From: Bdellovibrionales bacterium
GTDB taxonomy: Bacteria; Bdellovibrionota; Bdellovibrionia; Bdellovibrionales; Bdellovibrionaceae
Direction of reading: 5' to 3'
DNA length: 64,000 nucleotides
Assembly (NCBI GenBank): GCA_018266295.1
Contig: JAFEAQ010000015.1
Location: 149,149 to 213,148, forward strand
Below are positions 25,087 to 33,272 of the stretch, in pieces. A program made the translations under genes and the position numbers. Positions within the stretch are counted from its first letter, which is position 1, and every line of letters begins with the position of its first letter. A model generated the notes under the pieces. That model made no database searches and was not told where the DNA came from. It saw nothing but the letters and a program-made list of their open reading frames with translations.

Positions 25087-26052
25087 TTGTTGCTGGAAAT
25101 TGAAGATCTCTCAGTGCAATTTAAAACCGATTCAGGAGTTCTCGAAGCTCTCCGCCCTGTTTCTTTTTCACTCGCAGAATCTGAAGTCCTTGGCGTGGTC
25201 GGTGAATCCGGCTCCGGAAAAAGCGTCACGAACCTTGCGCTCATGGGACTTCTTCCCGCAAATGCCAAGATCAGCGCCAAGAAAGTCGTCTTTAACGGAA
25301 AAAATCTTGATTTGAATTCACAGAAAGAACTTCGCAAAATCCGCGGTTCGCAGATTTCGATGATCTTTCAAGACCCGATGACAGCTTTGAATCCGAGCTT
25401 GAAGGTCGGCTATCAAATGATCGAAACCCTTCGCTGTCATTTTGATATCAACAAAGAAGTGGCTCGAAGCCGCGCTATTTCACTGCTTGAACGCGTGGGC
25501 ATTCCAAATGCTGAGAAAAGACTTTCATCCTACCCGTTTGAACTTTCAGGCGGCATGAGTCAACGTGTGATGATTGCGATGGCGATCAGCTGCCATCCAA
25601 AACTTCTGATCGCGGATGAACCCACAACAGCTCTTGACGTCACTATTCAAAAACAGATTTTAGATCTGCTGTTGGATTTACAGAAAGAAAACAAGATGTC
25701 GATGATTTTTGTGAGTCACGACTTAGCCCTTGTCAGAAAGTATTCTCACCGCGTGCAAGTGATGTATGCCGGAGAAATCGCCGAAAGCGGCCGCACAGAA
25801 GACGTCATTCAGCATCCGCATCATCCCTACACCTTTGGCCTTTTAAAAGCGCGTCCGAGCGCCCATGAAGGACTCGCAAAAGAACCTCTTTATGCTATCC
25901 CGGGCGTCGTGCCGTCGTTAAGAGCGCGTCCTACGGGCTGTCAGTTTCATCCACGCTGTTCGCGCGCAACCGATGTTTGTAAAACGCTGGATCCAAAACT
26001 GATGGGCTCTTCACAAAAGTTTGCCTGCCATCATCCACTGGAGACCCCATGA
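25087..26052 (+). CDS. dppD: Dipeptide ABC transporter ATPase DppD
   Basis: 321 residues with a TTG start (TTG-TTG; either may be used) a few bases after GAGGTGA. Walker A GESGSGKS (about 39-46), Q-loop MIFQDPMTALNP, signature LSGGMSQR, Walker B LLIADEPTTALD and the switch His in VSHDLA. The C-terminal oligopeptide-transporter extension carries four cysteines (CQFHPRC, CKTL, CHHP), which in DppD bind an iron-sulfur cluster. It overlaps dppF by 4 bases. Confidence 0.95.
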   Translation: MLLEIEDLSVQFKTDSGVLEALRPVSFSLAESEVLGVVGESGSGKSVTNLALMGLLPANAKISAKKVVFNGKNLDLNSQKELRKIRGSQISMIFQDPMTALNPSLKVGYQMIETLRCHFDINKEVARSRAISLLERVGIPNAEKRLSSYPFELSGGMSQRVMIAMAISCHPKLLIADEPTTALDVTIQKQILDLLLDLQKENKMSMIFVSHDLALVRKYSHRVQVMYAGEIAESGRTEDVIQHPHHPYTFGLLKARPSAHEGLAKEPLYAIPGVVPSLRARPTGCQFHPRCSRATDVCKTLDPKLMGSSQKFACHHPLETP

Positions 26053-26810
26053 GTCTTTTACAGGTCAAAAACCTCAAAAAGTCTTATGTTACAAAGAACC
26101 TCCTCGGAAAAACCGAAGAATACCAGGTTCTTAAAGGCATTTCGTTTGAGCTTGCTGAAAACAAAATTCTTGGCGTGGTCGGCGAATCCGGCTGTGGCAA
26201 ATCGACTCTGGCAAAAGTGCTAACCCGTTTAGAGGATTTTAGCGAAGGCGAGATTTTCTTTAACGGCAAGAATCTTCGTGAGATTTCTGCGAAAAATTTC
26301 CCGCACGAAATTCAGATGGTTTTTCAGGATCCTTATCAATCTTTAAACCCACGCAAAAAAGCCTGGGAAATTATTGCTGATCCTATTTTGGTGACTGAGA
26401 GGGTTTCCGTCAAAGAAGCCAAAACCCGGGCGCTTGAAATGATGAGAAAAGTGGGCCTTCTAATTGAAACTGCTGATCGCTATCCGCATCAGTTCAGCGG
26501 CGGCCAACGTCAGCGTCTAGGAATTGCCCGTGCATTGATGCTGCGACCGAAGTTGCTTATTCTAGATGAGCCGGTTTCAGCTCTGGACGTTTCTATTCAG
26601 GCGCAGGTTTTAAATCTGCTTTTAGAACTGCAACGTGAATTCAAGCTCAGTATGATTTTTATCTCCCATGATCTTACGGTGGTGAAACACATTTCCGACG
26701 AAACGTTGGTTTTGTATTTCGGCGAAATCGCTGAACGTGCTCCGAGCCAGCAGCTTTTCACAAATCCACAGCACGCCTACACCAAGAAGCTGCTTGAGAG
26801 CGCCCCATAA
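26049..26810 (+). CDS. dppF: Dipeptide ABC transporter ATPase DppF
   Basis: 253 residues, shorter than the usual about 320-330 because the C-terminal Cys-containing extension is nearly absent (it ends ...PQHAYTKKLLESAP). The ATPase core is complete: GESGCGKS, VFQDPYQSLNP, FSGGQRQRLGIARAL, LLILDEPVSALD and ISHDLTVV. It pairs with DppD. ATGA overlap with dppD; last gene of the operon. Confidence 0.95.
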   Translation: MSLLQVKNLKKSYVTKNLLGKTEEYQVLKGISFELAENKILGVVGESGCGKSTLAKVLTRLEDFSEGEIFFNGKNLREISAKNFPHEIQMVFQDPYQSLNPRKKAWEIIADPILVTERVSVKEAKTRALEMMRKVGLLIETADRYPHQFSGGQRQRLGIARALMLRPKLLILDEPVSALDVSIQAQVLNLLLELQREFKLSMIFISHDLTVVKHISDETLVLYFGEIAERAPSQQLFTNPQHAYTKKLLESAP

Positions 26811-26838
26811 AAAAAGGCCCCGTTTCCGGAGCCTTTGT
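26811..26838. terminator. Bidirectional terminator between dppF and the convergent secreted protein gene
   Basis: AAAGGC-C-CCG and CGG-A-GCCTTT pair around a 4-base loop. On the minus strand the stem is followed by seven T, giving a strong terminator for the 26861-28294 gene; on the plus strand the T-run is weak (TTTGTAGTTT). Confidence 0.8.
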
Positions 26839-26860
26839 AGTTTAAAATTTCAAATATTGA

Positions 26861-28294
26861 TTATGGATTTTGGCAATTCACTGGAGTTGCCGCGAACTTT
26901 TTCTGGTAAGCGTCTTTATAGCTGACGAGGTCAAACTTCAAAGTTCCTGCCTGGCAAGCTTTCATCAAGACTGCCGCCGCCATCTTTGTATTGCCGATTG
27001 TCTGCCTCAAAGAGTCCGCACGAAGACCGTAGTTTGCTAAAGCCTGATAGTTTGCACCTTGCTTATCGAAATCGTCTGATAATTTTATCAAACGGCGGTA
27101 AGTGTCTGCGGAAATATGACGAATGCTTTCGAGCATACCCGTCGACTTCGTGAAGTTCGCGTAAGAAATCATCGCACCGGCATCGTTGTCGCCGATAGAT
27201 GTTTTCTGAACCAGAACCGGATTGAAAGCAGCGATCTCAGCCGGTGGTTTAATGGTAGTTTTCTTTAAAAGGGCTACTTTAGAGTCTACTTTTGCAGTTT
27301 GGACTTTACCGCTGGCATCTTGGAAAACCCAGAACCAGCGATAGTCGATGTTACCGATACGATCTTGCTGGCTGAAAATATAATCAAGAATCACGATTTC
27401 ACTGATCTCTTTCATCCACAAAGTGACTTGAGTTGCTGAAGGACGTACGCCCGCAAAACCGCGAGACATTGCCGGATCTTTGAAAGCTTGGTTAATGCCA
27501 TCTTCAATTGCCGCCGGCATATCTTGAGACGAGCGTAACGCAGCAAAGCCTGGAGTTTTTTGGAAGTCCATGTTTTGGCCTTTACCCCAGCCGCTAGCAC
27601 GTGTGCCGTTGACTTCAACACCGTATCGTTCGCCTTTATCTTTTAAAAGAACGCCATAAAGCTGGCCGTCCGCCGTGAAAAGATCTGAAGTTGGTGAGTA
27701 AGACGCCGGATTCATTTCGGCATCTTTCAAATGGCTCCAGCCTGCGATATTCATTTTCGCATTTGCTGGCGGATGAGCTTTTGTAGAAACGCGGTCATAG
27801 TGTTCTTTGCGATCCATCGTCCTGTAGACTGCTACTGGAACATCCACTGTTGCATCCAAGGCGCGTGAGAAGTGATAATAAAGCATCGATGAATTTGAAT
27901 AAGTCCCGCTCGTGTCCGGGCGGTTCATTGTTTGTTTAAACTTAGCAATTGAATCCAGTGAACTGTCTCTGCCGCAGTTTGAAGCTTCGGACTGAGCCGA
28001 CATTTTGCCGCTTTTAGAGTTGTCCATAACGATAGTACCAGGGCTTGTACTCCAAGTCTTTGGACAAAGGGCCACGGAGTTATTATAGAAGTTCAGAGAG
28101 CAAAACTCTTTTTCCTTTTGAATGTCCCCGTCTGAGTATTTACCAAGAGGCAATTTCGTTAAGGCAATACAAGACTCGGTGACACCGTTAGGTGATTTAA
28201 ACTGGGTTACATCACCGGAAAGAGCCGCCATTGCCGGATGGATGTTCATAAAAACCATTAAAGGAGCCAAAAGAATTTGCTTAGGGGATTTCAT
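26861..28294 (-). CDS. Secreted protein with Fam20-like atypical kinase motifs
   Basis: 477 residues from the ATG at 28294, which follows GGAGG; a longer frame upstream lacks a ribosome site. The signal peptide ends near PAMA-A. No standard bacterial family is recognised. The middle reads SMLYYHFSRALDATVDVPVAVYR (about 136-158), like the helix-plus-VPP segment of Fam20 secretory kinases, then LDYIFSQQD311-R-I-G-N315 like their catalytic GNMDRHH loop. D337 in VDSKVALL sits where the metal-binding Asp would be. Four to six cysteines in the first 110 residues suggest disulfides. If correct, this is an exported kinase or pseudokinase; the assignment rests on motif spacing only. It is monocistronic with a strong terminator. 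Confidence 0.5.
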   Translation of the reverse strand: MKSPKQILLAPLMVFMNIHPAMAALSGDVTQFKSPNGVTESCIALTKLPLGKYSDGDIQKEKEFCSLNFYNNSVALCPKTWSTSPGTIVMDNSKSGKMSAQSEASNCGRDSSLDSIAKFKQTMNRPDTSGTYSNSSMLYYHFSRALDATVDVPVAVYRTMDRKEHYDRVSTKAHPPANAKMNIAGWSHLKDAEMNPASYSPTSDLFTADGQLYGVLLKDKGERYGVEVNGTRASGWGKGQNMDFQKTPGFAALRSSQDMPAAIEDGINQAFKDPAMSRGFAGVRPSATQVTLWMKEISEIVILDYIFSQQDRIGNIDYRWFWVFQDASGKVQTAKVDSKVALLKKTTIKPPAEIAAFNPVLVQKTSIGDNDAGAMISYANFTKSTGMLESIRHISADTYRRLIKLSDDFDKQGANYQALANYGLRADSLRQTIGNTKMAAAVLMKACQAGTLKFDLVSYKDAYQKKFAATPVNCQNP

Positions 28295-28620
28295 AGAACC
28301 TCCAAATATTTTTAATATCGAAGGTCTTAAGAGCAAGGCTGTTGCCACGGAAGCAGCACCCGAGATCCACTAAACCTGTTTAGGCTATCTCAAAATGAGA
28401 CAAGCGCAATTTCCGCCATCCGGCTGCCAACGCAATAGACACTAATTCCAAATAGACCACCACCATCAAGAGTCCCACAAAAGAGCAGCGCAGCTCAAAG
28501 AGCCTAGAATTAGGCCCCTCATTGAGCCTCTTCCGGATGAGACCGAATAAATAGCAACCCAAGTCCTTGAAGTACGACACCTCGGCACGCAAGGAATGAA
28601 TCCCAACGAGCTTCATATCA
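28295..28620. other. Non-coding gap with degenerate REP-like sequence
   Basis: No supported gene. 28295-28370 is the leader of the minus-strand kinase-like gene. About 28465-28560 contains GAGCAGCGCAGCTCA and CTTCCGGATGAGACC, which resemble parts of the REP units at 42.3 kb and 63.45-63.6 kb. It is read here as a decayed minus-oriented REP that would pair with the intact plus-oriented unit at 28721. Confidence 0.4.
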
Positions 28621-28640
28621 AACCAACAAGATCTGATCCA

Positions 28641-28663
28641 GAAAAGCGACCTGGTACCTTTTC
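28641..28663 (+). repeat. 23-base GGTACC-centred repeat, copy 1
   Basis: GAAAAGCGACCTGG then TACCTTTTC. It is an imperfect palindrome with outer GAAAAG/CTTTTC arms. Near-identical copies lie at 63572-63600 (inverted) and 63687-63709 (direct). It sits about 80 bases before the REP hairpin in both RAYT-linked loci. Confidence 0.75.
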
Positions 28664-28686
28664 AATAACCTGATTCTCTCCCCTCC

Positions 28687-28980
28687 AAAAATATCTAAAT
28701 CGCCCCCATATACCTCACCTGGCCGACCACGATGGTCGGACAGCCCCGTTCTCACGGATGGATGACCACCGCGAAGTAAGCGACTGGGCGAACACGTAAG
28801 TCTCATCGCACATCACAGAAAAATTGAAACTCTCAACATGCCTCTTAAGGAGCTGATGAATTCAAATAATCACGTAGATAGAAGAAAGACATAGAAAATA
28901 GAGAGAATAGAGAGAGGTAGAAATCTTAAATCTTCTTATAAATCATTTACTTAGCACTAAATCCATTGACCTCATATCAA
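28687..28980 (+). repeat. RAYT upstream repeat (copy A) containing REP unit R1
   Basis: About 290 bases nearly identical to 63725-64000, differing by a few substitutions and small indels. It contains the REP-like unit R1: hairpin CCGACCA-CGA-TGGTCGG (28723-28739), hairpin CCGT-TCTC-ACGG (28746-28757), then CGGATGGATGACCACCG. After that come an AGA/GAGAGA-rich tract and the RAYT promoter. ORFs across it (on minus, 28618-28806) arise from the repeat and are not taken as genes. Confidence 0.85.
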
Positions 28981-28994
28981 CAAATTATTATATT
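28966..28994 (+). promoter_or_regulatory. sigma-70-like promoter of the RAYT gene
   Basis: TTGACC (28966-28971), 17 bases, TATATT (28989-28994). The ATG at 29003 is only about nine bases further and has no ribosome site, so the message may be leaderless. The -35 is conserved in copy B near 63986. Confidence 0.5.
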
Positions 28995-29002
28995 GCCCTC
29001 GA

Positions 29003-29578
29003 ATGAAGAAATCCTCCTCCCCACTTTTTGATTATCATGACTCTGGTGCTACAAAACGTAAGTACGGAAGAACCACTCATGGGGGAGTTGATTCAAAAGG
29101 TCGCCGTAAAGAATACCGTCCACTTTCAGAAAAGAAATGGATCCATCTCACCCTAAAATCTTCTAAAGCAAAAGGCCCATGGAGCTTCCTCACTCCAAAG
29201 AATCAACAAATCATCCGCGAAATCCTTAAATCCAAATCAAAAAAATGGGGCGTACAGATCGCAGAAGTCGTCAACGTCGGGAATCACCTTCACATCAAGC
29301 TTAAATTCAAGTACCGCGAAGGCTTTCAAAACTTCCTAAGATCCGTAACAGCACTCATCGCAAGAAAAATCACCAACGCCCGCCGTGGGCATGCTGCCGG
29401 TAAGTTCTGGCAAGGCCTCGCCTTCACCCGCGTGATCAAAACCCACATCGAAGAACTCCAGCTCCGTGGCTACTTCAAAGCCAACCGCCTTCAAGCTGCC
29501 AAAGGCCAGAAAGCGCGTGAGGAGTACTTACAGAAATTCAATGAATGGGTCTCTCGGATGCGGCCAGGGACTGCGTGA
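29003..29578 (+). CDS. REP-associated tyrosine transposase (RAYT, Y1_Tnp/IS200-like)
   Basis: 191 residues. HUH-type nuclease features: H95-L-H97 in NVGNHLHIKLKF, and the candidate nucleophile Y157 in LRGYFKANRLQ, matching the Y..N pattern of RAYT proteins. The N-terminus is very basic (KRKYGRTTHGG, KGRRKEYRP). RAYTs are single-copy domesticated relatives of IS200 transposases that act on REP palindromes. The REP unit and a duplicated 290-base upstream segment directly precede it. The gene is intact. No flanking IS ends or direct repeats are seen. Confidence 0.85.
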   Translation: MKKSSSPLFDYHDSGATKRKYGRTTHGGVDSKGRRKEYRPLSEKKWIHLTLKSSKAKGPWSFLTPKNQQIIREILKSKSKKWGVQIAEVVNVGNHLHIKLKFKYREGFQNFLRSVTALIARKITNARRGHAAGKFWQGLAFTRVIKTHIEELQLRGYFKANRLQAAKGQKAREEYLQKFNEWVSRMRPGTA

Positions 29579-29598
29579 GTGCAGGGGTCTGCTCGCTG

Positions 29599-30414
29599 CT
29601 ATAAAGAGGCCGACGGTGGCTTTTGTGGAGATGTCTTTTGCTGATATGGCAAGATGCTTTCACGATAGGCTTCACACGCGAGAATCTCTTCTTCGGTAAA
29701 GCCCGCCTTCCGACGCAGATCACGGTTGATCTTCTCCATGCGCTTTGGAAGTTTATTTCTGAGCGCATTCATTCGCTCCGGAAAGTCTTTGGAAGGGTCG
29801 ATCTTTTCTATGTCACAGATTTTGCGATACCATTGAGAACCGAAATCGACGTGACCGATTTCTTCAAAATTAATCTGTCCCACGATTTTACGGGTGAGCT
29901 TTCCATCATCAACACCATCAAGGCGCTGAATCAAGTAGCTACCGGCATCAAGACCGCTGCCCTCGAGATAACGGTGAACGATCAAAATACGATCCAAAAG
30001 CGTATCCTCGGCACTCACCGCGTCCCAAAGAGCGCAGTGAACCGGCCAGTCTCCCCACTTAAAGCCAAGATCCTGAATCCCTTCAAGGCACAGACGTAAA
30101 TGCGTCCCTTCCGAAACCGTCACCGCCATCAGCTCTTCGCGGAAGGCCTGAGGCGCGTCCGGGAACTCGGCAAGCGTTCGAACCCCCAACTCCATAGCCT
30201 GGAGCTCAATACTTGCTAAATCATGGAGCATCCGGGCCTGCCCCTCGAGCTTTGAAAACCCCAATTTAGGCGGGTGAAACTTAGAATCAAGAACCTGGAT
30301 ATCGCGTGCGGGATAGAGCGGAACGGCAAGACGCCCCCCTTGAACGAGGTGTTCGCAGGAGTTTTGAATATTTTTGATCTTTTCCCACACATCAGGAGTA
30401 TCCAAAGTGAACAT
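29599..30414 (-). CDS. DUF455 ferritin-like protein
   Basis: 271 residues. The central part (about 55-205) matches the DUF455 ferritin-like family: MLHDLASIELQAMELGVRTLAEFPDAP, VTVSEGTHLRLCLEGIQDLG, VHRYLEGSGLDAG and INFEEIGHVDFGSQWY. Glu and His residues recur in the E...ExxH pattern that can hold a di-iron centre. The biological role of the family is not established. The gene is convergent with the RAYT gene (20 bases between) and divergent from yebC. Confidence 0.85.
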   Translation of the reverse strand: MFTLDTPDVWEKIKNIQNSCEHLVQGGRLAVPLYPARDIQVLDSKFHPPKLGFSKLEGQARMLHDLASIELQAMELGVRTLAEFPDAPQAFREELMAVTVSEGTHLRLCLEGIQDLGFKWGDWPVHCALWDAVSAEDTLLDRILIVHRYLEGSGLDAGSYLIQRLDGVDDGKLTRKIVGQINFEEIGHVDFGSQWYRKICDIEKIDPSKDFPERMNALRNKLPKRMEKINRDLRRKAGFTEEEILACEAYRESILPYQQKTSPQKPPSASL

Positions 30415-30477
30415 ACGGACCTTTTACATCCCGCGGCCTGTCTTGCCAAATATTTCCGAATTTGATCTTATAAACCC

Positions 30478-31176
30478 ATGGGAAAATCATGGAAAAACGC
30501 CGGAAAAGTAGAAAAGGCCATGCAAAAAGGCCAAATATTCACCAAACTTGCGCGCGAGATTGCAGTCTCGGCTAAAGCTGGTGGTCCTGACCCCGCGGCC
30601 AATTCCCGTCTGCGCATGGCGATCGATGCCGCAAAAAAGGCGTCTTGCCCGACCGATACTATCGATCGTGCTATTAAAAAAGGCGCGGGCCTTTTGGATG
30701 ACGGCAAAATCATCGAAGAGATGGTTTTTGAAGGTTACGGTCCTCATGGCGTCGGCGTGATCGTTGAATGCCAAACAGATAATAAAAACCGGACAGCTTC
30801 CGAAGTTCGCCACGCTTTCAAAACTCACGAAGGCAATATGGGTGAATCTGGATCGGTGGCTTGGATGTTTGAACACGTTGGTTACATCGTTGCTAGCAAA
30901 GCCGGCACTTTTGATCCGGATGAAGAAGCCATCGAGGCCGGTGCCAACGAAGTCTATAAAGACGGCGACGCTTATGACTTCTACACTGGCGCTTCAGACC
31001 TTGCAGCAGTGAGTGATGCGCTTACAAAGCGCGGCTGGAAAGTCACGACAGCGGAGCTTTCTTACAAGCCGAAGAATCCAACGGAGCTCAATGATGCTCA
31101 GAAAAAAGACGTCGAAGAGTTCTTAAACTTCCTCGACGATATGGATGACTCACACAGAGTCCACGCTACTCTCTAA
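30478..31176 (+). CDS. YebC/PmpR (TACO1) family protein
   Basis: 232 residues. The start MGKSWKNAGKVEKAMQKGQIFTKLAREIAVSAKAGG is the family signature, then NSRLRMAIDAAKKASCPTDTIDRAIKKG, YGPHGVGVIVEC and GNMGESGSVAWMF. Members have been described as transcription regulators and, more recently, as ribosome-associated factors that relieve stalling at proline-rich sites. It is monocistronic with an intrinsic terminator. Confidence 0.95.
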   Translation: MGKSWKNAGKVEKAMQKGQIFTKLAREIAVSAKAGGPDPAANSRLRMAIDAAKKASCPTDTIDRAIKKGAGLLDDGKIIEEMVFEGYGPHGVGVIVECQTDNKNRTASEVRHAFKTHEGNMGESGSVAWMFEHVGYIVASKAGTFDPDEEAIEAGANEVYKDGDAYDFYTGASDLAAVSDALTKRGWKVTTAELSYKPKNPTELNDAQKKDVEEFLNFLDDMDDSHRVHATL

Positions 31177-31184
31177 CCTTAACC

Positions 31185-31212
31185 AAAGGGTCTCAAAAGA
31201 GACCCTTTTTTT
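31185..31212 (+). terminator. Intrinsic terminator of the YebC gene
   Basis: AAAGGGTCTC and GAGACCCTTT pair over ten bases around AAAA, followed by further T (seven in all). Confidence 0.9.
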
Positions 31213-31218
31213 ATCTCC

Positions 31219-33180
31219 TTACGGCTCAGAGAATGTATAACAAGTTCCTGCCGCTGAAGCGCTGCCACTTTGGTAGGTGTAGTCACTGGTTTCAATCGAC
31301 GATAGAATCTCTGTCTGACTCTTGAAAGAGATCACGGCGGAATTGTTTCGAATCAATTTAAAGCTCGGCACACCGACATCCATCGGAACACGGAAGACAT
31401 TGATACCCGCCGGCATATCCATGCCAGTGGTTTTGGAACCGGTTGTGATTTCCACACGGCCCGGAGACTTTAAGAATGCTACAACTTCGATCTCGTCATA
31501 AGGAGTGCCGTACTCGATATGATGAGTCCCAGTTTGCTTCGTCTTGTTTGCTGGCTGCAAATTCGACTTATGACGACGATGGAAGTAGTACAGCATCTCA
31601 TTTGTGATCGCAGGCTGCGCGCCCATTTTAAACCATGTCAGATAGAATGCACTCAAGTCATAGTATGTTCTTTGCATCTCGCCTTTTTGACCGAGAGATG
31701 GAGAGAAGTGTGTGTGCTCACTGTAGTCATTCCATGTGACGAGCTGAACCCAATCCGCGTTGCCGTTGATCGCACTCAACCATAAGTTTCTGAAAGAGCC
31801 GCTGTTATGACTTTCGTAGTAACTAAGATCTTTAGGACGAACATCATTCGGAGCTACTGGTGCCATGTAAATGCCGGCATATTTGTGAATCAAAGCACCT
31901 TGATTCACCATATTTGCAGCATTTTCCTCATCGCGCGGGCCCCAATCGCTGAAACCCGATGCCACAGAAGCGTAATTCTTTAAGAAACTCTCGGGCAGAC
32001 TTAGCCCCAGAGGAATAAGCGCTACGTTGTAGCCTTTAGCTTTCAACTGACTGACTTTTGCACTCCACTGTGCGGGTGTCACACCTTCCGCATAGAATGG
32101 ACTCATCACAAGACGACCATCATCCATTTTAAACGCCGATGGATGATTGTAAAAGCCCGCCACGGCAACATCGACTTGATCGAGGCTGATCGCGGTCATA
32201 TCCGGCATCAGCATGATTCTAAATTTCGGATCAACCGCTTTGGCGGCGTCTAAAAGTGCTAAAGCAATATCCCAACCCTCGCCTTTTGTATCCATGATAT
32301 TGAAACTGAATCCATCCAACCCCATGGCGATAGCACGGCGAATATCTTTCTGAAGATTTGTGCGCCAGTAATTATTTTGATCAGCAAGCGGCGACATGAA
32401 TAGCGGACGAGCCCTGATGAAACCACCGCCTTCGAGGAACTTGGATCCTTCACCGAAAGGATTTAAGTAGTTTACGGTATAGTAGTCATTCGCCGGTGGC
32501 TGGTTATCAATCGACAGCGGGAATGGATAGAAATAGTGAGCAAAGACTTTCTTTGGCTTCGCACGAAGCGCATCCGTTGCATACTCCTGAAACGGCAAGC
32601 ACGAGTTCTGCGGCTTCATCCCTCCACTTGGTGGAGGGGTTGGGGTTGGTGTCGCCGTTGGCACCGGAGTCGGTGTTGGTGTCATAGTTGGCGTCGGTGT
32701 GGGAGCCGGGGTCGGTGTTGGCGTCGGAGCAGTGACAACGCCAGCAAAGCTGACGGATTTCACCCGGGTATTATTATTTACATTTGATTCGGCGAAGCGA
32801 CCAATATCATTGACCCAAGCTAGCACTTGGTGAGCTCCCGCAGTCGCTTTAAAGGAAGCGCTCCCCATAGGACCGCTATTCGCAGTTAAAGTCACACTGG
32901 CACCGACAGCGAGGGCTTTAGAATAAGTGTCTGACCAGCTGACAGTTTGACCATCGACTTGAAACTGCACCCCAATCACGACACCTGCTGGCGTGGACTT
33001 GGTGCCCTGATTTTTCACGACCGCCTTGAGTGTTACGACATCCCCTGCTTTAGGACTTTTAGGACTCATCGAAATGGAAGTTACAACCACATCCGGAAGT
33101 CTTGCTGCCAGCGCCGGATGTGCGCCCAGCAGAGTTGTTGCTAAAAACAAAGATGCTATCCCCAATGAATGAAGCTTCAT
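31219..33180 (-). CDS. Secreted CARDB-linker-GH71-like glycoside hydrolase
   Basis: 653 residues: signal peptide (ends HPALA-A); a CARDB adhesion-like beta domain (about 27-145; PDVVVTSISMSPKSPKAGD, VKNQGT, VNDIGRFAESNVNNN); a Thr/Pro repeat linker (about 152-190, alternating TP units); then a TIM-barrel-like domain. KVFAHYFYPFP, DIRRAIAMGLDGFSFNIMD, FRIMLMPDM and VQLVTWNDYSEHTHFSPS resemble glycoside hydrolase family 71 (alpha-1,3-glucanase). A C-terminal beta domain of about 110 residues follows. The likely substrate is an alpha-glucan, which is unexpected for a bacterial predator. CARDB may serve attachment. Confidence 0.8.
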   Translation of the reverse strand: MKLHSLGIASLFLATTLLGAHPALAARLPDVVVTSISMSPKSPKAGDVVTLKAVVKNQGTKSTPAGVVIGVQFQVDGQTVSWSDTYSKALAVGASVTLTANSGPMGSASFKATAGAHQVLAWVNDIGRFAESNVNNNTRVKSVSFAGVVTAPTPTPTPAPTPTPTMTPTPTPVPTATPTPTPPPSGGMKPQNSCLPFQEYATDALRAKPKKVFAHYFYPFPLSIDNQPPANDYYTVNYLNPFGEGSKFLEGGGFIRARPLFMSPLADQNNYWRTNLQKDIRRAIAMGLDGFSFNIMDTKGEGWDIALALLDAAKAVDPKFRIMLMPDMTAISLDQVDVAVAGFYNHPSAFKMDDGRLVMSPFYAEGVTPAQWSAKVSQLKAKGYNVALIPLGLSLPESFLKNYASVASGFSDWGPRDEENAANMVNQGALIHKYAGIYMAPVAPNDVRPKDLSYYESHNSGSFRNLWLSAINGNADWVQLVTWNDYSEHTHFSPSLGQKGEMQRTYYDLSAFYLTWFKMGAQPAITNEMLYYFHRRHKSNLQPANKTKQTGTHHIEYGTPYDEIEVVAFLKSPGRVEITTGSKTTGMDMPAGINVFRVPMDVGVPSFKLIRNNSAVISFKSQTEILSSIETSDYTYQSGSASAAGTCYTFSEP

Positions 33181-33272
33181 TTCTCTCCCCCTCTTCTTGG
33201 AACGATAAACTTAGGCTATCTGTTGCAACCTGGTGCCCGTTGAAAAAAGAGAAGCGATCTCAGACTGGGACA

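Noticed and set aside
28618..28806. Minus-strand ORF starting MRLTCSPSRLLRGGHPSVR
   Set aside because: A near-identical ORF recurs at 63638-63844 because both lie in the RAYT-linked repeat. Frame and length diverge at the ends and hairpins fill it, so it is a by-product of the repeat.
32590..32735. Apparent tandem repeat of GGTGTTGGCG-type units
   Set aside because: It encodes the Thr/Pro linker of the CARDB-GH71 protein, so it is a coding low-complexity stretch and not a minisatellite or CRISPR.
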